From Akkermansia sp. (GTDB lineage: Bacteria > Verrucomicrobiota > Verrucomicrobiia > Verrucomicrobiales > Akkermansiaceae), in assembly GCA_017435365.1 (NCBI GenBank), contig JAFSFD010000017.1:1-62938 (forward strand): a stretch of 62,938 bases of DNA, in the 5' to 3' direction. The translations under genes were made by a program, and so were the position numbers. This document shows positions 43,162 through 51,882 of the stretch, piece by piece; within the stretch, counting starts at the first letter, position 1, and each line of letters starts with the position of its first letter. The notes under the pieces are model-generated. The model was not told where the DNA came from and ran no database searches. It saw only the letters and a program-made list of their open reading frames with translations.

Positions 43162-44080
43162 AACCTTCGCCCACGGCGATGGTGGAGATGGCGGCGGCGG
43201 TTTCGCGGATGGCGCGTACCTTATCCGGAGTGGGGGCTTCTCCGGGGGCGAGGCTCATGCGGGAGACGAGCTGCTCCAGCAGCACGCTCATCTGCTCCAC
43301 GTGCAGGCGCTTGGCCGTGCGGGGGTGCACCCCGCTGAGTATCTCGTTGAAGTAGGCGGGGGCATCCGGGTAGAAAATAACGACAGCCGGGGCGGCTTCA
43401 AAACGCTGTTCGATGGCCGCCGCTGCTGCTTCCAGCGCGCGCACCCAGCCGCCCAGCGCCAGCAGGTGGGCCAGGTCCGGGTCGCGCAGGGCCGTCAGTT
43501 CTTCATTCACGGCACCCTGCGTGGTGGAGAGGATGCGCTTGAATTCCTCCAGCTGGCCTTTTTCGGCATGCTCCAGCAGGCTGGCGGAGTAGGTGTTCAT
43601 CTTTTCTCCCACGCCGATGGCCTTGCCATAGCGGGAGAGCTCCAGCGCAATGGGTTTGATGTCGTTCATGTGGCCGCTGCGCACGGCAATGAAGCCATCT
43701 GCCAGCAGGTAGCCCATCTGCAGGGCGAGCTTTCCGGCATCCATCGGCAGGTTCTGCGGGCGGTTGCGGAGCACGTATTCTTCCGGGATGGCGGGCAGGT
43801 TATCCAGCTGGGCGAATATCTTGCTGATGGAGGGAGCCGTGTACACATTGATTCCGAGCTCCTGGTTGGAGTGGGAATCATCCAGCATGGCATCATCCCG
43901 GAACATGGCCGGCACCTCGCCGGGCCGGCGGTTCTCATCTGCCTGGGGCAGGTACTCCGGAATGCCGTCAAACGCCGTGTCTACGGCTTCTTCGCTGAAT
44001 TCGGGCAGCTCCTGGGCATAGAGAAGGGGAAGCCCCAGGGCGGCGGTGGTGAGCAGAACGTGGCGGATGGGCATTTTCAT
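43151..44080 (-). CDS. Secreted helical protein of unknown function (309 aa)
   Basis: Signal peptide (MKMPIRHVLLTTAALGLPLL..YAQE); the Met at residue 3 is an alternative start. Mature part is mainly helical, beginning with an acidic linker (ELPEFSEEAVDTAFDGIPEY) and containing PMDAGKLALQMGYLLADGFI. Several short motifs look conserved but I do not recognise a family. Followed by apaG with an 11-nt overlap. Probably periplasmic. Confidence 0.72.
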   Translation of the reverse strand: MKMPIRHVLLTTAALGLPLLYAQELPEFSEEAVDTAFDGIPEYLPQADENRRPGEVPAMFRDDAMLDDSHSNQELGINVYTAPSISKIFAQLDNLPAIPEEYVLRNRPQNLPMDAGKLALQMGYLLADGFIAVRSGHMNDIKPIALELSRYGKAIGVGEKMNTYSASLLEHAEKGQLEEFKRILSTTQGAVNEELTALRDPDLAHLLALGGWVRALEAAAAAIEQRFEAAPAVVIFYPDAPAYFNEILSGVHPRTAKRLHVEQMSVLLEQLVSRMSLAPGEAPTPDKVRAIRETAAAISTIAVGEGYEH

Positions 44081-44233
44081 CTGGAAGGCGGAGCGGTTAA
44101 TTTAGGCTTGACTCAATACCCAGTTTACATTACTATCGCCCCGCGTCAAGCACCTGCTGGAATGCTGACGCAAAAATGGCCCGCGTGCGCACACGCTGTG
44201 CGGGGCGTTCATGTATCCCCCTGAAAAATAGTT

Positions 44234-45766
44234 ATGGATTCGTCTTCATACTGGTTCAACTTTTTCTGGCTTGTAGCCTATTTCCTGGTTCTCATCGGCA
44301 TGTCGGGTTATGGTTTTCACCGCCTGCTCATGGTGATGCTCTATATCAAACACCGCAAGGATATTCCGCAGCCCAAGGGGCAGTGGGAGGAGTGGCCGGT
44401 GGTGACCGTGCAGCTGCCCATGTTCAACGAGAAATTCGTGGTGGAGGGCCTGCTCAAGAAGGTGACCGCCATCGATTACCCGAAAGATAAGCTCGAAATC
44501 CAGATTCTGGATGACTCCACGGATGATACCTACGACCTCTGCATGCAGCAGGTGGAGTACTACCGGGCCCAGGGCTTTGATATCGTGTGCCTGCACCGCA
44601 CGGACCGCACCGGTTTCAAGGCCGGTGCCCTGGAAGCTGCGGATGCCGTGGCCAAGGGCGAGTTTCTGCTGATTCTGGATGCCGATTTCCGCCCGGAGCC
44701 GGATATTCTGAAGGTGTGCGTGCCCTACTTCACTGACCCGCAGATTGGTGTGGTGCAGACCCGCTGGGCCCATATCAACCGCAATTATAACCTGCTGACC
44801 CGCCTGCAGAGCATTTTCCTGGACGGTCACTTTGCGCTGGAGCAGACCTGCCGCAACCGCTCCGGCCGCTTCTTCACCTTCAACGGCACCGCCGGCATGT
44901 GGCGCAAGAGCACCATCGTGGATGCCGGTGGCTGGGAGCACGACACCATCACCGAGGATATGGATCTCTCCTACCGCGCCCAGATGAAGGGGTGGAAGTT
45001 CGTGTACCTCAATGATTATGAGACCCCCGCCGAGCTGCCCGTGGATATGGACGGCTTCAAGGCCCAGCAGCACCGCTGGACCAAGGGTTGCATCCAGGTA
45101 TGCCGCAAGATGCTCTTTGATATCTGGCGTTCCAATGTTCCTTTCAAGGCCAAGATGGAGGCCACCACGCACCTGACCTGCAACTATTCCTACCTGGCGC
45201 TCATTCTGCTGTGCTTCCTGGTCATGCCGGTCTGCACCGGCATGGTGGCCCCCACGGGCGCTTGGGCCTGGGACCAGTGGCAGATGATGCTGCTCACTTT
45301 CACCCTGTTCTTCTTTGCCACTATTTCGGTCTGCCTGTTCTACATCACGGCTGAGATGATCGTGCGGCCCCGCCGCTGGTATATGGTGTTCCCGCTCATC
45401 ATTCCGCTGCTGGCGCTGGGCGTGGGCATGGCGGTGAATAACGCCAAGGCGGTGCTGGAGGCCATGGCCGGCCAGCAGAGCGAGTTTGTGCGCACGCCCA
45501 AGTTCGGTGAATCCAACCAGGGAGCCCTCTCCATCGAGAAGCGTGCCAAGGGGTACAAGGCTATCAAGTCCATTCTGGTGCCGGTGCTGGAGCTCTGCTT
45601 CGCCATCTTCTTCGGCTGTGTGGAGTATGTGAACTTCTCCAACGGTGACTACCTCACCTTTGTGCTCATGACTCCGTTCCTGGGCTTCTTCTACACGAGT
45701 TTTGCCTCCATTGCCCGCCTGATAGACGGCGCCATGCAGAAACGCCGGGCTGCGAGCAACGCCTGA
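44234..45766 (+). CDS. Processive family 2 glycosyltransferase, cellulose-synthase-like (510 aa)
   Basis: Membrane beta-glycan synthase. N-terminal span ([20 protein letters not shown]), then a GT-A domain with all D,D,D,QxxRW elements: ILDDST (D93/D94), LDADF (D149, D151), TEDMD (catalytic base D241) and QQHRW (277-281); then at least five C-terminal spans ([20 protein letters not shown] and following) that form the polymer channel. No PilZ domain is visible, so c-di-GMP control through this chain is unlikely. Resembles the CslA/glucan-type branch. It precedes the L,D-transpeptidase gene by 28 nt. The polymer is unknown. Confidence 0.9.
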   Translation: MDSSSYWFNFFWLVAYFLVLIGMSGYGFHRLLMVMLYIKHRKDIPQPKGQWEEWPVVTVQLPMFNEKFVVEGLLKKVTAIDYPKDKLEIQILDDSTDDTYDLCMQQVEYYRAQGFDIVCLHRTDRTGFKAGALEAADAVAKGEFLLILDADFRPEPDILKVCVPYFTDPQIGVVQTRWAHINRNYNLLTRLQSIFLDGHFALEQTCRNRSGRFFTFNGTAGMWRKSTIVDAGGWEHDTITEDMDLSYRAQMKGWKFVYLNDYETPAELPVDMDGFKAQQHRWTKGCIQVCRKMLFDIWRSNVPFKAKMEATTHLTCNYSYLALILLCFLVMPVCTGMVAPTGAWAWDQWQMMLLTFTLFFFATISVCLFYITAEMIVRPRRWYMVFPLIIPLLALGVGMAVNNAKAVLEAMAGQQSEFVRTPKFGESNQGALSIEKRAKGYKAIKSILVPVLELCFAIFFGCVEYVNFSNGDYLTFVLMTPFLGFFYTSFASIARLIDGAMQKRRAASNA

Positions 45767-45794
45767 TTCCCAGAAATAACAGTTTCCTGATTTC

Positions 45795-46616
45795 ATGAGA
45801 AAGATTTTTACAAGCCGCGTTTCCCTCTGCCTGGTGCTGGGGGCGTGTGCCTTGCTTACCTCGTGCAGCCTGTTCCGCAAGGGGCCGAAGCTGTATGCTG
45901 AGGACATCCCCCCGAAGGCCGTGGTGCGCGATGGTGTGGCGGTGACCCTCAGCGACCAGAAGCTCACGCTTTTCAAGGAGGGTAAGAAGGTCAAGGATTA
46001 CAGCATCAGCTCTTCCAAGTTCGGCATCGGGAATGTGAACGGCAGCTGCCGCACCCCGCTGGGCATTCATGCCATCTCCCAGAAAAACGGTGCAGGGCAG
46101 CCCTCGGGCATGGTGTTCAAAGGCTGCAAACCCACCGGCGAGGTGGTGGATGTGGACGCCGCCGGGCGCGACCCGGTGGTCACCCGTGTGATTCAGCTTG
46201 CCGGCCTGGAGAACGATAACCGTTCGACCCACCGCCGCCGCATCTATATTCACGGCACCCCTGAGGAACGCTACATCGGCCAGCCCGCTTCCTACGGCTG
46301 CATCCGCATGAAGAGTGATGATATCGTGGACCTCTTCGGGCGCGTGCACCGCGGCATGCCGGTGGCGATTGAGAGCTGCACCCAGGCCACCTACCTGGCC
46401 GCCGAGCAGGACTTCAGCAAGGGGAGCATCCAGGTGCCCAGGGAGGCCGTGGCCAAGCTGCCGGTGGATGGCTTGAAACCCACTCACCGCTACCGTGCCC
46501 GCAAGATGAGCCGCTGGTCCCGCCGCGGTATGGCCTCTTCTTCGCCCCGCTTCAAGAAGCGCAAAGTGAGTGGCAAAAATACCCGCCGCCTGGCCTTGCG
46601 CAAACGGAGCCAGTAA
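45795..46616 (+). CDS. L,D-transpeptidase (YkuD) lipoprotein (273 aa)
   Basis: Lipoprotein signal ending LLTSC (C24). YkuD domain with substrate-site FGIGNVNGSCRTPLGIHAIS and the active site IYIHGTPEER ... SYGCIRM: H153, G154, S167, nucleophile C169, R171. It cross-links peptidoglycan 3-3 or attaches proteins to it in the periplasm. The last 45 residues form a very basic tail (RYRARKMSRWSRRG; FKKRKVSGKNTRR), not part of the usual enzyme, which could bind teichoic-like or other acidic polymers. Co-transcribed with the GT2 gene, suggesting joint work on the cell envelope. Confidence 0.92.
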   Translation: MRKIFTSRVSLCLVLGACALLTSCSLFRKGPKLYAEDIPPKAVVRDGVAVTLSDQKLTLFKEGKKVKDYSISSSKFGIGNVNGSCRTPLGIHAISQKNGAGQPSGMVFKGCKPTGEVVDVDAAGRDPVVTRVIQLAGLENDNRSTHRRRIYIHGTPEERYIGQPASYGCIRMKSDDIVDLFGRVHRGMPVAIESCTQATYLAAEQDFSKGSIQVPREAVAKLPVDGLKPTHRYRARKMSRWSRRGMASSSPRFKKRKVSGKNTRRLALRKRSQ

Positions 46617-46654
46617 ATGCCTGGGAGCCTCTGAAAACCCACCGAATCGATGTC

Positions 46655-46712
46655 TGTGGGGGAACTTTGTCGGAGCACGGGACTGAAGTCCCGTGCTCCG
46701 ACAACAACAACT
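46655..46712 (+). repeat. REPIN-like repeat, single-hairpin deletion copy
   Basis: GTGGGGGAACTTTGTCGGAG, one GGGACTGAAGTCCC palindrome, then CGTGCTCCGACAACAAC. The spacer and one hairpin are missing, as if the copy recombined between its two palindromes. Upstream of purD. Confidence 0.8.
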
Positions 46713-46740
46713 TCCTGTTTATTTAACTCTTACATTCGCC

Positions 46741-46769
46741 TTGCTCCGCGCGGGTGAATATGATAGAAT
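46741..46769 (+). promoter_or_regulatory. purD promoter
   Basis: TTGCTC, 17-nt spacer, TAGAAT, 9 nt to ATG 46779; leader about 3 nt. Confidence 0.6.
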
Positions 46770-46778
46770 GCGCGCAAC

Positions 46779-48023
46779 ATGAAAATTGCCGTCATTGGAA
46801 AAGGTGGGCGCGAGCAGGCTCTGGTAGAGACCCTGGCCGCCAGCCCGTGCAAACCCGAGCTCTACACGTTCCCCGGCAGCGATGCCATCTGCCGGACTGC
46901 CACCCGCATCGAGGCCGATGGTTTCGATGCTCTCATCCAGTGGATGGTGGACAACAAGATTGACCTCTGCGTGGCCGGCGAGGAAAGCTACCTGGTGAAG
47001 GAAGATGGCCTGGCCAACCGCTGCGCCGCCGCCGGTATTCCCTGCTGGGGACCGCAGAAGGAGAGCGCCCAGCTGGAGGCCTCCAAGGAGTTCGCCAAGA
47101 ATTTCCTGCTGCGCCACAGCATCCCCACCGGTATGGCTACCGCCGTGGAGAGCTATGATGAAGCCATCGCTGCCATCAATGGCCAGTACCCCACCGTGCT
47201 GAAGTTCGACGGCCTGGCCGCCGGCAAGGGCGTGGCCGTGTGCCCGGATGCCGCCAGTGCAGAGGAGTTCCTCAACGAGGTGTTCATCCAGAAGCGTTTC
47301 GGCGCAGGCCGCCTCCTGGTGGAGGAATTCCTCACCGGCCCGGAAATTTCCATCTTCGGTGCCATCTGCGATGATAAGTACCTCATCCTCTGTCCGGCCC
47401 GCGACTACAAGCGCCTGGAAGTGGGCGATGCCGGCCCCAACACCGGCGGCATGGGTGCCGTGGCTTCCCGCCAGCTCGCTTCGCCGGAGCTCATCAAGAC
47501 CATCGAGGAAACCATCGTGGCCCCCACCGTGCGTGGCCTGCAGGCAGATGGCCTGCCCTACCGCGGCTTCCTGTATTTCGGGCTCATGCTCACCCCGCAG
47601 GGCCCCAAGGTGATTGAGTACAACTGCCGCTTCGGCGACCCCGAGTGCGAGGCCGTGATGCCCCTGCTGCAGGGCGACCTGGCCACCTTCTGCCTCAAGG
47701 GGGCCCAGGGCGATTTCGCCCCTGAGCTCATCTCCTTCAACGAGGGCTGGAGCATCTGCTGCATCCTCGCCAGCGCAGGCTACCCCGCCAGCTCCCACAG
47801 CGGCGACCTCATCTCCGGCCTCGAATCCTGCGATGCCCGCGTGTTCCACTGCGGCACAAAGAAGACCCCCGAGGGCTGGGTGACCGCCGGCGGACGCGTG
47901 CTCGCCATCGTGGCCCAGGGCGATACGCTCGATGCCGCCCGCACCAAGGCCCATGCCGAGGCCGCCAAGGTCGATTTTGCCGGCTCCCAGCGCCGCTCCG
48001 ATATCGGCTACGCCAACATGTAA
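46779..48023 (+). CDS. purD: Phosphoribosylamine-glycine ligase (GAR synthetase)
   Basis: Second step of purine synthesis: joins glycine to phosphoribosylamine using ATP. ATP-grasp architecture: N-domain MKIAVIGKGGREQALVETLA, LCVAGEESYL, B-subdomain VLKFDGLAAGKGVAVC, and the metal-binding FLYFGLMLTPQGPKVIEYNC then RFGDPECE. C-terminal domain complete (SDIGYANM). 414 aa is normal. The N-terminal pattern has GKGGRE in place of the more usual GSGGRE. Followed after 7 nt by the AlbA_2 gene. Confidence 0.95.
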   Translation: MKIAVIGKGGREQALVETLAASPCKPELYTFPGSDAICRTATRIEADGFDALIQWMVDNKIDLCVAGEESYLVKEDGLANRCAAAGIPCWGPQKESAQLEASKEFAKNFLLRHSIPTGMATAVESYDEAIAAINGQYPTVLKFDGLAAGKGVAVCPDAASAEEFLNEVFIQKRFGAGRLLVEEFLTGPEISIFGAICDDKYLILCPARDYKRLEVGDAGPNTGGMGAVASRQLASPELIKTIEETIVAPTVRGLQADGLPYRGFLYFGLMLTPQGPKVIEYNCRFGDPECEAVMPLLQGDLATFCLKGAQGDFAPELISFNEGWSICCILASAGYPASSHSGDLISGLESCDARVFHCGTKKTPEGWVTAGGRVLAIVAQGDTLDAARTKAHAEAAKVDFAGSQRRSDIGYANM

Positions 48024-48030
48024 GGCCGGC

Positions 48031-49407
48031 ATGCAGATAGAACACCAGGTCCTGGAGTGGAAATCCACCTGGAAGGATGACCACCTGCGCGAAATATGTG
48101 CGTTTGCCAACGCGCAGGGCGGCATCCTCTGCATCGGCAAGGATGACCACGGCCGGGTCACAGGTGTGCCTGAATCTGCGGCTCGCAAGCTGCTGGAAAA
48201 CCTCCCCAACAAAGTACGCGATGTCACCGGTGTGCAGGTCGATGTGAATCTGCATGCGGAGGGCTCCCTGTATTGGCTGGAGGTGGTTGTGCCTGCGGTG
48301 AGTACTCCCGTCTCCTGCCGCGGCGAGTTCTACTACCGCAGTGGCAGCGTGTGCCAGCAGCTGACCGGACCGGCGCTCACCTATTTCCTGCTCGAAAAGA
48401 CGGGTGCCCAGTGGGATTCCATACCGGTAGACCGCGTTGCGCCGGAGGAGCTCGATTCCATCAGTTTCGAGATTTTCCAGCGCGAAGCCTTGCGCAACCG
48501 CCGCATGAGTGCGGAGGATTTTGATATCTCCCGCCGCGAGCTTCTGCAGCGCCTCGAACTGCTGGATGAACAGGGGCGTCTCAAACGGGCCGCTCTCCTT
48601 CTTTTTCATCCGCACCCCACGCGTTGGTTTGCCGGGGCTTTCATCAAGGTCGGTTTCTTCCAGAACGATGCTGAAATCCTCTACGATGACACCTTGGAAG
48701 GCTCCCTTTTCCGCCAGGCCGACCAGGTTATCGACCTCATCTATACCAAGTACATGCGCGCCTGGATTTCGTACGACGGTATCACGCGCGTGGACAGGTA
48801 CCCCTTCCCCCGCACAGCCATACGCGAAGCGGTGTTCAATGCCATCATCCACTCCGACTATTCCAGTGGGGTGCCCATTCAGATCCGGGTGTACGACCAG
48901 AAAGTGGTGATTTATAACCAGGCCCGCATCCCTATGCTCTGGGTGCAGGAGGGGGCTCTTGATAAGCATGGCTCCAAGGCAATCAATCCCCTCATTGCCC
49001 GCGCTTTCTACCGCGCCGGCCATGTGGAATCCTGGGGCCGGGGTATTAAGCGTATTGCCGATGCCTGCCGTGAATACGGCACTGCTCCGCAGTCCTACCG
49101 CTTCACCGACAGCGAGGTCGTGACCGTGTTTGAATATGTCGAGTCAGAACCATATACGGTTGAGAATTCAGAAGCGCCTCCCGCCGTTGCTGTGAAATTG
49201 ACGGAACGTCAGACGACCATACTGCATATTATAGATAAGCATCCGTTTTTTTCTTTGTCTGAAATTGCGACTTCAGCATGTGCCAGTGCGAGTACGGTAA
49301 ATCGAGAATTGACCATACTCAGGAAAATGGGAATGATTCAAAGACGCGGTTCTCGCAAAAATGGCGTCTGGGAAGTAATAAAGCATACGGCACAGATAAA
49401 ACTGTGA
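48031..49407 (+). CDS. AlbA_2/HATPase_c_4-type putative transcriptional regulator (458 aa)
   Basis: N-terminal Schlafen/AlbA_2-like domain residues 1-115 (EHQVLEWKSTWKDDHLREIC; FANAQGGILCIGKDDHGRVT), a central region (RRELLQRLELLDEQGRLKRA), a GHKL-type ATP-binding part (REAVFNAIIHSDYSSGVPIQ, GHVESWGRGIKRIADACREY) and a C-terminal winged helix (FSLSEIATSACASASTVNRE). Typical of the large ATP-binding/RecG-like regulator family, seen often in gut bacteria and in defence or mobile regions. Start ATG 48031, 7 nt after purD. Right after its stop lies an array of 12-bp repeats (49455-49675). Confidence 0.85.
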   Translation: MQIEHQVLEWKSTWKDDHLREICAFANAQGGILCIGKDDHGRVTGVPESAARKLLENLPNKVRDVTGVQVDVNLHAEGSLYWLEVVVPAVSTPVSCRGEFYYRSGSVCQQLTGPALTYFLLEKTGAQWDSIPVDRVAPEELDSISFEIFQREALRNRRMSAEDFDISRRELLQRLELLDEQGRLKRAALLLFHPHPTRWFAGAFIKVGFFQNDAEILYDDTLEGSLFRQADQVIDLIYTKYMRAWISYDGITRVDRYPFPRTAIREAVFNAIIHSDYSSGVPIQIRVYDQKVVIYNQARIPMLWVQEGALDKHGSKAINPLIARAFYRAGHVESWGRGIKRIADACREYGTAPQSYRFTDSEVVTVFEYVESEPYTVENSEAPPAVAVKLTERQTTILHIIDKHPFFSLSEIATSACASASTVNRELTILRKMGMIQRRGSRKNGVWEVIKHTAQIKL

Positions 49408-49454
49408 CAAGATAAATGGGCTTGTAAAAGGGTCGGGAAAGATGCTGGAAGTGA

Positions 49455-49586
49455 ATGGATAGTGGTGAATTGAATGAGGTGGGGGAGCGTGTAAATGATA
49501 AGATAAATGACAAGATAAATGACAAGATAAATGAGCCGATAAATGAGCCGATAAATGAGCCTGTAAAAGATGCTGGAAGTGAATGA
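49455..49586 (+). CDS. Short DKIN/EPIN repeat frame 1 (43 aa)
   Basis: Complete frame from ATG 49455 to TGA 49586: MDSGELNEVGERV, then NDKI x3, NEPI x2, NEPV, ending KDAGSE. The sequence looks like the low-complexity linker seen in some HATPase_c_4/RecG-like regulators, so it may be a detached remnant of such a protein rather than a gene. Its TGA overlaps the ATG of the second frame (ATGA). Whether it is translated is unknown. Confidence 0.35.
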   Translation: MDSGELNEVGERVNDKINDKINDKINEPINEPINEPVKDAGSE

Positions 49587-49675
49587 ATTGTGGTGAATTG
49601 GATGAGGTGGGTGAGCCGATAAATGAGCCGATAAATGAGCCGATAAATGAGCCTGTAAATGACAAGATAAAATAA
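49583..49675 (+). CDS. Short EPIN repeat frame 2 (30 aa)
   Basis: Frame from ATG 49583 to TAA 49675: MNCGELDEVGEPIN with three EPIN units then EPVNDKIK. It starts on the stop of frame 1 and ends 2 nt before the M42 peptidase ATG, so the three frames form an unbroken coupled chain. A duplicate of frame 1 by sequence. Real gene status uncertain. Confidence 0.33.
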   Translation: MNCGELDEVGEPINEPINEPINEPVNDKIK

Positions 49676-49677
49676 CC

Positions 49678-50760
49678 ATGAACGAGAAATCTGCTGAATT
49701 CCTGAGCGAATACCTGGAGACTCCGGCACCCACGGGGCTGGAGATGGATGCGCAGCGCCTGTGGGCGGACTATATCCGCCCGTATACGGACGAGGTGCAG
49801 TGCGATGCGTATGGCTCCACCTGGGCGCTGCTGCGCGCGGCAGAGGCGGGGGCTCCCACCCTCATGCTCGATGCGCATGCCGATGAAATCGGCTTCTCTA
49901 TCCGCTATATAGACGAGAGCGGCTTTGCCCGCGTAGAGCGCGTGGGCGGCAGCGATGTGAGCATTGCCCGCGGGCGGCGCATCCGCTTCCTGGGCACGGA
50001 TGGCGAGGTTATCGGCATCACCGGCAACACCGCCATCCACCTGAGAGGCGGCGCGGCGGATGAGAAAGCGCCCAAGCTCCACGAGCTCTATGTGGATTTC
50101 GGCTGCGATTCCCGCGAGGAGGTGGAGGCCCTGGGGCTCCGCGTAGGCAGCGTGGGGGTGTATTGCGATGGCCCGCTCATGCTGAACGATGGCCGCCGCC
50201 TGGTCTGCCGTGCGCTGGATGACCGCCTCTGCGGCTTCATCCTGGCAGAGGTTGCCCGCACCCTGGCGGAGAAGGGAATCAAACCCGCCTGGAATGTGGT
50301 CTTTGCCAACACGGTGCAGGAGGAAATAGGCTGCGTGGGCGCGGGCATGCTCGCTTTCCGCCTGCAGCCGGATGCCGCCATCTGCCTGGATGTGACCCAC
50401 GCCACCGACTCCCCCGGCCTGGATAAAGGCCGCTATGGCGATGTGCGCCTGGGGCAGGGCGGCTGCCTCAGCTTCGGCCCCGTCTGCCACCCGAATGTGA
50501 ATGCCCGCCTGGAGCTCCTCGCCTACGAGCAGGATATCCCCATGCAGCGCGAAACCACAGGCCGCTCTACCGGTACCAACACAGACCAGGTCTACCGCTC
50601 CCGCAGCGGCGTGCCGGCCACCTGCTTCTCCCTCCCCCTGCGCTATATGCACAGCCCCGTGGAGACTGCCGATATGCGCGACGTGCAGAGCTGCATCGAC
50701 CTCCTCGTTGCCTTTGTCGCCAGCCTCTCCCCGCAGGATGATTTCCGCCACCGGCTGTGA
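49678..50760 (+). CDS. M42-family zinc aminopeptidase (360 aa)
   Basis: Cytosolic co-catalytic metallopeptidase of the glutamyl/tetrahedral aminopeptidase group. Metal ligands: H67 and D69 in LMLDAHADEIGF, bridging Asp in CRALDDRLCG, catalytic Glu pair in NTVQEEIGCVG, Asp in ICLDVTHATD and final His in RYMHSPVE. An inserted beta-barrel domain (residues about 75-165) as in the family. No signal peptide. ATG 49678 is 2 nt after the repeat frame; no other promoter is visible nearby, so it may depend on transcription from purD. Confidence 0.92.
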   Translation: MNEKSAEFLSEYLETPAPTGLEMDAQRLWADYIRPYTDEVQCDAYGSTWALLRAAEAGAPTLMLDAHADEIGFSIRYIDESGFARVERVGGSDVSIARGRRIRFLGTDGEVIGITGNTAIHLRGGAADEKAPKLHELYVDFGCDSREEVEALGLRVGSVGVYCDGPLMLNDGRRLVCRALDDRLCGFILAEVARTLAEKGIKPAWNVVFANTVQEEIGCVGAGMLAFRLQPDAAICLDVTHATDSPGLDKGRYGDVRLGQGGCLSFGPVCHPNVNARLELLAYEQDIPMQRETTGRSTGTNTDQVYRSRSGVPATCFSLPLRYMHSPVETADMRDVQSCIDLLVAFVASLSPQDDFRHRL

Positions 50761-50836
50761 GCTGCTGCGCAGCGGTCCCCGGCTTGTTATCTGAACACCC
50801 TCTCCCGCCCATCGGCTGGTTGAAACACGATCGCGA

Positions 50837-50875
50837 AAAAAGGATGGCAGGTTTATACCTGCCATCCTTTTTTGG
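50837..50875. terminator. Strong bidirectional terminator
   Basis: AAAAAAGGATGGCAGGT / ACCTGCCATCCTTTTTT with a 4-nt TTAT loop. Serves the M42 gene and the convergent lipoprotein gene. Confidence 0.92.
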
Positions 50876-50896
50876 GGGGGCGGAGGGATGAACTTG

Positions 50897-51469
50897 TCAG
50901 CCACGCGTCACGGCTACGCCTGTGTGCACGATTTCATTGCCCGCACCATCGCCCACAATTTCGTGAGTGATACTACCATTACCATTTTCGTTTGGCGTAG
51001 TATAGGAAGCCTCACCCGTCCAGGACCATGTCAAGGAGTAAGCTCCTCCATCCTCCTTCAGAGTGAATGTGAGGTTGTTAGCTGAAAAACCGTTTACGTT
51101 GCTTTTGTAGCCACCACTCAGAATCGCAGCAAAGACCGCTGCAGACTCGTTCTCCCATTCGGCCATGGACATCGTACACGACATATCACTGGGGAGCCCT
51201 GTCTCCGTATCCGTCTTCTTGACGTTTACTGACGGGGATATAAGAACCCGTACCCCTTTCAATCCTGTCACCTCACCGATGTAACCATCGTAAAGACCTG
51301 TGCCTTCAAGTTTAGAACCGAAGCTGATTTGGTATGATATGCCACCACCGGAAACGATGATATTGGTATTATCCAAGTTCGTTTGCCCGCCACCGCCGCC
51401 GCATGAGGTGAGGGCGAGACCGGCAACCATGCCCACCAGGGCCAGGAGAGATGCGAAGAATTTTTTCAT
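50897..51469 (-). CDS. Lipoprotein of unknown function, divergent duplicate A (190 aa)
   Basis: Start at ATG 51469: MKKFFASLLALVGMVAGLAL followed by lipobox TSC and a Gly run. The frame extends to 51721 only through the REPIN-like repeat, which is not coding. The body (ISYQISFGSKLEGTGLYDGY; LTFTLKEDGGAYSLTWSWTG) is beta-rich and unassigned. Its first ~40 codons and its leader are nearly identical to the divergent gene at 51935, while the bodies have only weak similarity. The -10 box reads AAGACT instead of TAGACT in the twin, and no good -35 is seen, so it may be weakly expressed. Confidence 0.75.
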   Translation of the reverse strand: MKKFFASLLALVGMVAGLALTSCGGGGGQTNLDNTNIIVSGGGISYQISFGSKLEGTGLYDGYIGEVTGLKGVRVLISPSVNVKKTDTETGLPSDMSCTMSMAEWENESAAVFAAILSGGYKSNVNGFSANNLTFTLKEDGGAYSLTWSWTGEASYTTPNENGNGSITHEIVGDGAGNEIVHTGVAVTRG

Positions 51470-51524
51470 AGATTTTCTGTGTTTGGGGTAAAAAGGTGTA
51501 ATATGCCTTACTAATGCTGTAGTC
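51386..51524. repeat. Left arm of a long inverted duplication (leader plus signal peptide)
   Basis: About 139 bp reading, on the minus strand, GACTACAGCATTAGTAAGGC through the start codon to the Gly run. It is matched by 51879-52017 on the plus strand with one indel and a few substitutions. Confidence 0.88.
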
Positions 51525-51613
51525 TTCGGTGCGCCGAAAAACGGAAGCCTGCAGTAAGTGCGGTCTGTAGAAATTTCTGCCCGCCCTTCAGACTGTTGCG
51601 TTTGAGCAAAGCG

Positions 51614-51731
51614 CTCGATAAATTGATGTTTGTCGTTGTCGGGGCACGGGACTTCAGTCCCGAAATAACGGTGCTTCCAATCGGGACTGAAGTCCCGTGC
51701 TCCGACAGAGTTCCCCCACAAATTCTCATTT
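51614..51731 (-). repeat. REPIN-like palindromic repeat, copy 4
   Basis: Full copy, in inverse orientation to copies 1-3, in the 465-bp space between the divergent lipoprotein genes and inside the loop of their inverted duplication. 51732-51850 has no other recognisable feature. Confidence 0.92.
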
Positions 51732-51854
51732 GCAGAGGTAGGGCCTGGCAGTAACGCCTTTATTCTGCCCCTGCATCAAAACAAGGCCCATTCCGTGCGA
51801 CATTCCCGCCCGCAGAGGTAGCGGCAAAAAAAATGCTGCACACGTTTTTTTTTC

Positions 51855-51882
51855 TTGCTTTCCGTGGTTCGCATGGTAGACT
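51855..51882 (+). promoter_or_regulatory. Promoter of lipoprotein B
   Basis: TTGCTT, 16-nt spacer, TAGACT; leader about 46 nt to ATG 51935. The inverted duplication begins inside this -10 box. Confidence 0.6.

Larger units (their letters stand above)
49408..49677 (+). repeat. Tandem array of 12-bp repeats in a larger ~130-bp duplicated unit
   Basis: GATAAATGACAA and GATAAATGAGCC recur nine or ten times in two blocks, within a duplicated segment CTGTAAAAGATGCTGGAAGT...GGTGAATTGGATGAGGTGGG. The period is 12 nt, so it keeps a reading frame: each repeat translates as DKIN or EPIN. Both blocks are open in one frame each (see the two small frames). Confidence 0.85.

Noticed and set aside
49273..50904. 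Minus-strand frames with FIGSFIGS or LSAHLSAH repeats
   Set aside because: They come from reading the 12-bp array and the antisense of the M42 gene; the plus strand gives the coherent DKIN/EPIN frames and coupled starts.
51470..51721. N-terminal extension of the lipoprotein through the repeat (frame starting MWGNSVGARDFSPDW)
   Set aside because: The same peptide arises wherever the REPIN-like repeat is read in this frame (also near 21643, 52888 and 56744). It is repeat sequence read as protein, not a real domain.
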